Assembly: GCA_025454095.1 (NCBI GenBank)
Contig: JALOPC010000057.1
Location: 1-7,883 of the forward strand
Length of the DNA: 7,883 bases
Direction: 5' to 3'
Source: Syntrophales bacterium
Lineage (GTDB): Bacteria; Desulfobacterota; Syntrophia; Syntrophales; UBA2192
Both the position numbers and the translations under genes were made by a program. Below the pieces are notes generated by a model that did no database searches, had not been told where the DNA came from, and was given only the letters and a program-made list of their open reading frames with translations. Positions 5,098 to 7,883 of the stretch are shown here, piece after piece; within the stretch, counting starts at the first letter, position 1; each line of letters opens with the position of its first letter.

Positions 5098-6500
5098 ACC
5101 CGACCTCCGTGGGCTTTGATGATGTGCTTGACGATGGCAAGCCCGAGTCCCGTGCCCCGCACGGCCCCCTTGCCGTCGTCGACGCGCTTGAACTTTTCGA
5201 ACACTTCCTTCAGCCCCGACTCCGGGATTCCCCGGCCCGTGTCGGAAACGGCCACCTCGACGAGCCCTGCGTCGCCGCGGTGCCGCGCGGAGACCGTGAT
5301 GCGCCCGCCGTCGGCGGTGAACTTCAGGGCGTTGCTCAGCAGGTTCTCGACCACGACCTCGATCTTCTCGGTGTCCATCCGGATCGACGGCAGATCCGGC
5401 GGGATTGCGACCTGCACCTCGATCCGCTTGCGCTGGGCGACGGCGGAGAAGCGCTGCAGGTTGCGCTCCACGAGCGGCTGCAGGGGGGCGTCCTGGACCG
5501 TCAGCGGCATGATCCCCGATTCCATCATCGAGAAATCCAGGAGCCGGGTGACGGAGCGGATCAGCCGCTCGCAGTCCTCCCGGATGAGCGTCTGCAGCTC
5601 CCGCTGCTTCTCCGGCATCTCGGCGAAAAGGCCCTCCTCGAGCATGCACGAGGCCTCCCGGATGGCGGTCAGCGGCGTGCGCAGCTCGTGGGACAGGTGG
5701 CTGATGTAATCGATCTTCATCTGGTCGAGTTCCCGGAGCCGGTCGCACATCGCATTGAATGCCGTGGCCAGCTCCCGGATCTCCGGGGGCGACGCGATGT
5801 CCAGCGGGTCGCCGAAATCGCCCCGGGCGACGGCCTTCGTCTTCTCCCGCAGGCGGGAGATGGGGACGCTGATGGATTGCGTGTTCAGGATGGAGATGGC
5901 AATCATCAGCACCACCGCCACGACGAGCGAGATCAGGATCGCGTCGGCGTTGCGCACCGAGTTGGCCTCGATCTCCCGGAGCTTGTCGTCGCGCTCGTCG
6001 GAGGAGATTCTCGTCAGCTCGCGCAGGCTCTGCCCGGTGTCCGCGACGATGAGGTCCTGTTCGATCCGGTACCGGGCGGTCTCGTCGGCGGCGATGCGGC
6101 GGCTGCCCGCCTGGGCCGCCATCTCGTCGAACAGGCCGCCGTAGCGCCTGTGGGTCGCGCGGATGCCCTCCAGCAGCGTGCGTTTCTTCTCCGTGTCGGC
6201 CAGCGTTGCCAGCTCGTTGAGCTTGCCCGTGAGCGCGAGCTCGATGTCCTTGAACTGCCGCATGTACGTCTCGTCGCCCGAGACGAAGAACTTTCTCTCC
6301 GATGCGTTGGCGCTGTAGAGGAGCTCCTGGCACTCCTCCGAGAGCTGGATCATCTTCGTGTCGTAGGAGGACACGACCCGGATGAGCCGGTTGAACTCGC
6401 TGAGGTTCCAGATGGTGTACAGGCCGGCCAGCAGGACGACGACGATGATCAGCAGATAGCTGCTGATCAGCCGGAACAGGATCGAAACGTTGGACGCCAC
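5040..6500 (-). CDS. Membrane sensor histidine kinase (GlrK/QseE-like)
   Basis: The 486-residue product has a first membrane helix (about 10-31), a helical periplasmic sensor region (about 32-186) and a second membrane helix (about 187-206). A HAMP linker follows (about 207-260). The HisKA domain carries the phospho-acceptor H271 in HLSHELRTPLTAIREA. The ATPase domain has the N box VVVENLLSNALKF (N386, N390), G1 box DTGRGIP (420-426) and G2 box GTGLGLAI (449-456). The HisKA motif and KGAVRGTGLGLAI closely parallel E. coli GlrK (HLSHELKTPLASMREG and KGAVKGSGLGLSI). The start is GTG at 6500 with AAGGA 5 bases upstream. The stop overlaps the lipoprotein gene by 58 bases, and kinase, lipoprotein and regulator form one operon. 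The sensor region is four-helix-like, so it probably senses an envelope state or small ligand; the signal is unknown. Confidence 0.93.
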   Translation of the reverse strand: MASNVSILFRLISSYLLIIVVVLLAGLYTIWNLSEFNRLIRVVSSYDTKMIQLSEECQELLYSANASERKFFVSGDETYMRQFKDIELALTGKLNELATLADTEKKRTLLEGIRATHRRYGGLFDEMAAQAGSRRIAADETARYRIEQDLIVADTGQSLRELTRISSDERDDKLREIEANSVRNADAILISLVVAVVLMIAISILNTQSISVPISRLREKTKAVARGDFGDPLDIASPPEIRELATAFNAMCDRLRELDQMKIDYISHLSHELRTPLTAIREASCMLEEGLFAEMPEKQRELQTLIREDCERLIRSVTRLLDFSMMESGIMPLTVQDAPLQPLVERNLQRFSAVAQRKRIEVQVAIPPDLPSIRMDTEKIEVVVENLLSNALKFTADGGRITVSARHRGDAGLVEVAVSDTGRGIPESGLKEVFEKFKRVDDGKGAVRGTGLGLAIVKHIIKAHGGRVWAESELGKGSTFTFSLPA

Positions 6501-6624
6501 CTGATTCCTTTCCTCGGGAAGTGCGACGGCGGCCCCCTGCGGTCCGCCTTCGCTCTAGTTATCAGAAAAACGGGTTTTTTCCAACCCCATCTTCCCGGTG
6601 TCCCGCCCGACTCCGAGATAGCCG

Positions 6625-6652
6625 TTGACATCCTCTCTGTTTGCCCTATCAT
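6625..6652 (+). promoter_or_regulatory. Sigma-70-type promoter facing the ACT/UspA genes
   Basis: A perfect -35 box TTGACA (6625-6630) is followed after 16 bases by TATCAT (6647-6652), which matches 5 of 6 bases of TATAAT. A 19-base spacing to CATACT is a weaker alternative. The predicted start is near 6659, where a 9-bp inverted repeat begins. This is the best housekeeping-type promoter in the window. It would drive the tandem ACT gene through a leader of about 320 bases, or a small RNA of its own. Confidence 0.6.
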
Positions 6653-6659
6653 ACTAGCA

Positions 6660-6715
6660 GGCGGGACGCATGATGCTCCGGCCGTCCGTTGTGTTCGTCT
6701 TCCTGCCGTCCCGCC
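6660..6715 (+). ncRNA. Possible 5' hairpin of a leader RNA or small RNA
   Basis: GGCGGGACG (6660-6668) and CGTCCCGCC (6707-6715) are perfect 9-bp reverse complements around a 38-base interior that includes GCATGATGC and CGGCCG. The first base of the left arm coincides with the transcript start predicted from the promoter at 6625-6652. A stable stem at the exact 5' end is typical of protected leaders or small RNAs. No terminator with a T-run was found nearby, so a separate small RNA is not proven. Confidence 0.3.
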
Positions 6716-6979
6716 GCGCGACCCCGACCGCAAACCGATCACCCGCACCCCTGCCGTCACGAACCGGGGTTTCGCAGCGGTCCGCAAGCCCGCGGGGGCC
6801 CATGCCGCCCGGCGGGCCCGTCATCGCAGGTCGAGCAGGTTGTCCCCTCGTCACGGCGGCCGAATGCAGGGGGGAAAGCCGCCTTCCCCGCCGCGGCGCT
6901 GCGGGGGAGGGCCCCCCGTCGGTTGCCTGCCATCACGAACGAAGAACGCGACACCGTCTCTCGGCAAGGAGGTGCTGAC

Positions 6980-7405
6980 ATGATCCGTAAAGCGGCATTG
7001 GCGAAACAGATTTACGTAACCGTGGACGACGAGATCGGCGTGCTGAACCGGATGGCCGATTCCCTCGCCGACCGGGGCATCAACATCGAGGCCGTTGCGG
7101 GCTACGGGATGGCGGGCACCGGCAAGGCCCGTGTCATGCTGGTCGTGGACGACACCCGCAGGGCCTGCGACCTGCTGAAGCAGAAAGGGTTCACGTCCCT
7201 CGAGGAGAGGGAGGAAATCCAGGTCGAACTCGACAACAAGCCGGGCGCCCTCAAGGGCGTGACGAGCCTGCTGGCAGCCAAGGGGATCAGCATCAAGCAG
7301 CTCTACGGGACGATGAGTTCCGAGAAAGCCCCCGTCCGGGTGGTGCTCGCCACGAGCGACAACCAGACGGCCATCGTGACCCTGAAGAAAGCCGTGGCCC
7401 GGTAG
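6980..7405 (+). CDS. Tandem ACT-domain protein (141 aa)
   Basis: The product consists of two ACT domains and nothing else. The first covers about 9-68, with the ligand-loop helix DEIGVLNRMADSLADRGINI (17-36). The second covers about 77-139, with DNKPGALKGVTSLLAAKGISI-type sequence (85-105). ACT domains bind amino acids or similar small molecules at domain interfaces. With no catalytic domain, this protein is likely a free-standing sensor or regulatory partner. The ATG at 6980 is chosen over the longer open frame (from 6689) because AAGGAGGT lies 6 bases upstream and the ACT fold begins right after it. The UspA gene starts 50 bases downstream on the same strand with no terminator between, so they are probably co-transcribed. 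The ligand is not predictable from sequence alone. Confidence 0.9.
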   Translation: MIRKAALAKQIYVTVDDEIGVLNRMADSLADRGINIEAVAGYGMAGTGKARVMLVVDDTRRACDLLKQKGFTSLEEREEIQVELDNKPGALKGVTSLLAAKGISIKQLYGTMSSEKAPVRVVLATSDNQTAIVTLKKAVAR

Positions 7406-7455
7406 ACGCAAGGACGCCCGCTCCGGCTCGGGTACGGCCGGAAAGGAGGCAGGCC

Positions 7456-7883
7456 ATGGAAGGGATCCATCGAATCCTCGTCGTGAGCAGGCTCACGAGA
7501 TACTGCCGCAAGGCGGTGCGTTTCGGCGTCTCCCTTGCCCAGCAGTACGGCGCAGAACTGGCGGTGCTCCACGTCGTGGAGAACCCCTTCAGGAAAGGGT
7601 GGAATCTGCCCACGATCCACTACGAGGACCAGTACAAGAAGGAAATGGCGCGGGTCAAGGCGGAACTGGAGGACATCATCAACTCGGAGAAGAAGAAGGG
7701 CATGACGATCCGGGAGTTCATCGAGGAGGGCGATCCGAAAGAGGAGATCCTGAAGACCCTCGACCGCGAACGAATCGACCTGGCGATCCTGACGGCCCAC
7801 GAGGAGGGCCGCCTCGAGCACTTCCTCTACGGGCGGGGCATCGACAGCATCATCCGCAGGATGCCCTGCTCGATTCTGCTGGT
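7456..7883 (+). CDS. Universal stress protein, UspA family (partial at window end)
   Basis: 142 residues are visible, nearly a full UspA domain, and the gene continues past the edge. The N-terminal strand RILVVSRLTRYCRKAVRFG and strand 2 AELAVLHVVENPF are typical. They are followed by a variable charged helix (55-82), the EEGDPKEEIL helix (91-99), IDLAILTAHEEG (107-118) and the closing MPCSILL. The usual ATP-binding signature (Asp in strand 1, and G-2x-G-9x-G-S/T late in the domain) is not intact: residue 11 is Ser, and the late loop reads GRLEHFLYGRGIDS. ATP binding is therefore doubtful. The ATG at 7456 has AAAGGAGG 7 bases upstream. It follows the ACT gene by 50 bases, which suggests joint expression in a metabolic or stress response. 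Confidence 0.88.
   Translation, partial: MEGIHRILVVSRLTRYCRKAVRFGVSLAQQYGAELAVLHVVENPFRKGWNLPTIHYEDQYKKEMARVKAELEDIINSEKKKGMTIREFIEEGDPKEEILKTLDRERIDLAILTAHEEGRLEHFLYGRGIDSIIRRMPCSILL

Larger units (their letters stand above)
6501..6979. other. Divergent intergenic region with structured leader, no convincing gene
   Basis: This gap of 479 bases separates the kinase operon (-) from the ACT gene (+). Open frames inside it are Pro/Arg/Ser-rich, without domains or good ribosome binding sites, so I do not call a gene. The part nearest the kinase is AT-rich around 6555-6590. It contains a weak - strand promoter candidate (TTGGAA, complement of 6579-6584, then ATAACT or GATAAC 15-16 bases on) and an AAAAAC/GTTTTT dyad at 6566-6579. 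From the + promoter at 6625-6652 to the ATG at 6980 there would be a leader of about 320 bases with several strong GC-rich inverted repeats: GGCGGGACG/CGTCCCGCC (6660-6668, 6707-6715), GCCCGC/GCGGGC (6788-6793, 6812-6817) and a C-rich/G-rich pair near 6883-6910. It may be a regulatory leader or a small RNA. No known riboswitch was recognised. Confidence 0.5.

Noticed and set aside
3019..5709. Very long + strand open frame (896 codons) antisense to the regulator, lipoprotein and kinase genes
   Set aside because: It is the antisense shadow of well-supported genes in high-GC DNA. The product is Leu/Arg/Asp/His-rich low-complexity sequence without domains.
5098..6333. Upstream extension of the lipoprotein frame across the kinase gene
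   Set aside because: The kinase occupies this stretch in another frame with complete motifs. The lipoprotein has a strong ribosome binding site and signal peptide at 5097.
6501..6560. Possible sigma-54 promoter for the kinase operon (GG-N10-GC at complement of about 6530-6543)
   Set aside because: Only the bare GG/GC spacing fits. TTGC is replaced by GGGC and the upstream block does not match, so in such GC-rich DNA it is likely chance.
6670..6978. Small + strand gene inside the ACT leader (102 codons)
   Set aside because: No ribosome binding site at its ATG, composition biased to Arg/Pro/Ser, and codon pattern as expected for non-coding GC-rich sequence.
6689..6979. N-terminal extension of the ACT protein
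   Set aside because: The extra residues are Pro/Arg/Ser-rich without a domain, and AAGGAGGT precedes the ATG at 6980.
5109..6983. Long + strand open frame antisense to the kinase
   Set aside because: Same cause: mirrored codon bias opposite a clear histidine kinase, with no recognisable motifs and no ribosome binding site of note.

Overview
The window is high-GC bacterial DNA, densely coding apart from a few leader-like gaps. The layout suggests a free-living Gram-negative bacterium: a lipoprotein signal, secreted beta-domain proteins, sigma-54 signalling, and a tandem-ACT gene followed by a UspA gene. Desulfobacterota (old Deltaproteobacteria, Syntrophia-like) is my best guess. That rests on gene style only; there is no rRNA or other phylogenetic marker here.

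Left part (1-2364). A truncated gene enters on the + strand and stops at 200, followed at once by four long G-runs. All other genes up to 6500 are on the - strand. Reading leftwards from 2364 these are: a secreted three-domain protein (Fn3, BACON, InlB-like B-repeat; 1528-2364), a small protein that is only a B-repeat copy (1116-1421), a PA2779-family membrane-anchored small protein (711-1103), and a 108-residue protein of unknown function (295-621).

Middle part (2625-6500). A two-component module reads leftwards: a membrane histidine kinase (5040-6500), a coiled-coil lipoprotein that starts inside the kinase gene (4537-5097), an NtrC/GlrR-type sigma-54 activator (3169-4527), and, after a gap, a stand-alone receiver protein (2625-2990). 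The order kinase, lipoprotein, sigma-54 regulator is the order of E. coli glrK-qseG-glrR.

Right part (6501-7883). A structured intergenic region of 479 bases carries a good sigma-70-type promoter on the + strand. It leads to a tandem ACT-domain protein (6980-7405) and a UspA-family protein that runs off the end (7456 onward).

How it fits together. Three - strand intergenic sites match the sigma-54 -24/-12 consensus with the exact GG-N10-GC spacing. They lie just upstream of the receiver protein (3026-3041), the secreted Fn3/BACON protein (2428-2443) and the 108-residue protein (660-675). The window also encodes a sigma-54 activator with intact GAFTGA and Walker motifs. The simplest reading is an envelope-sensing kinase-lipoprotein-regulator module that switches on an adjacent sigma-54 island: its own receiver partner, secreted or envelope proteins and a small protein of unknown function. 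The promoters are seen in the sequence; that this activator controls them is inference.
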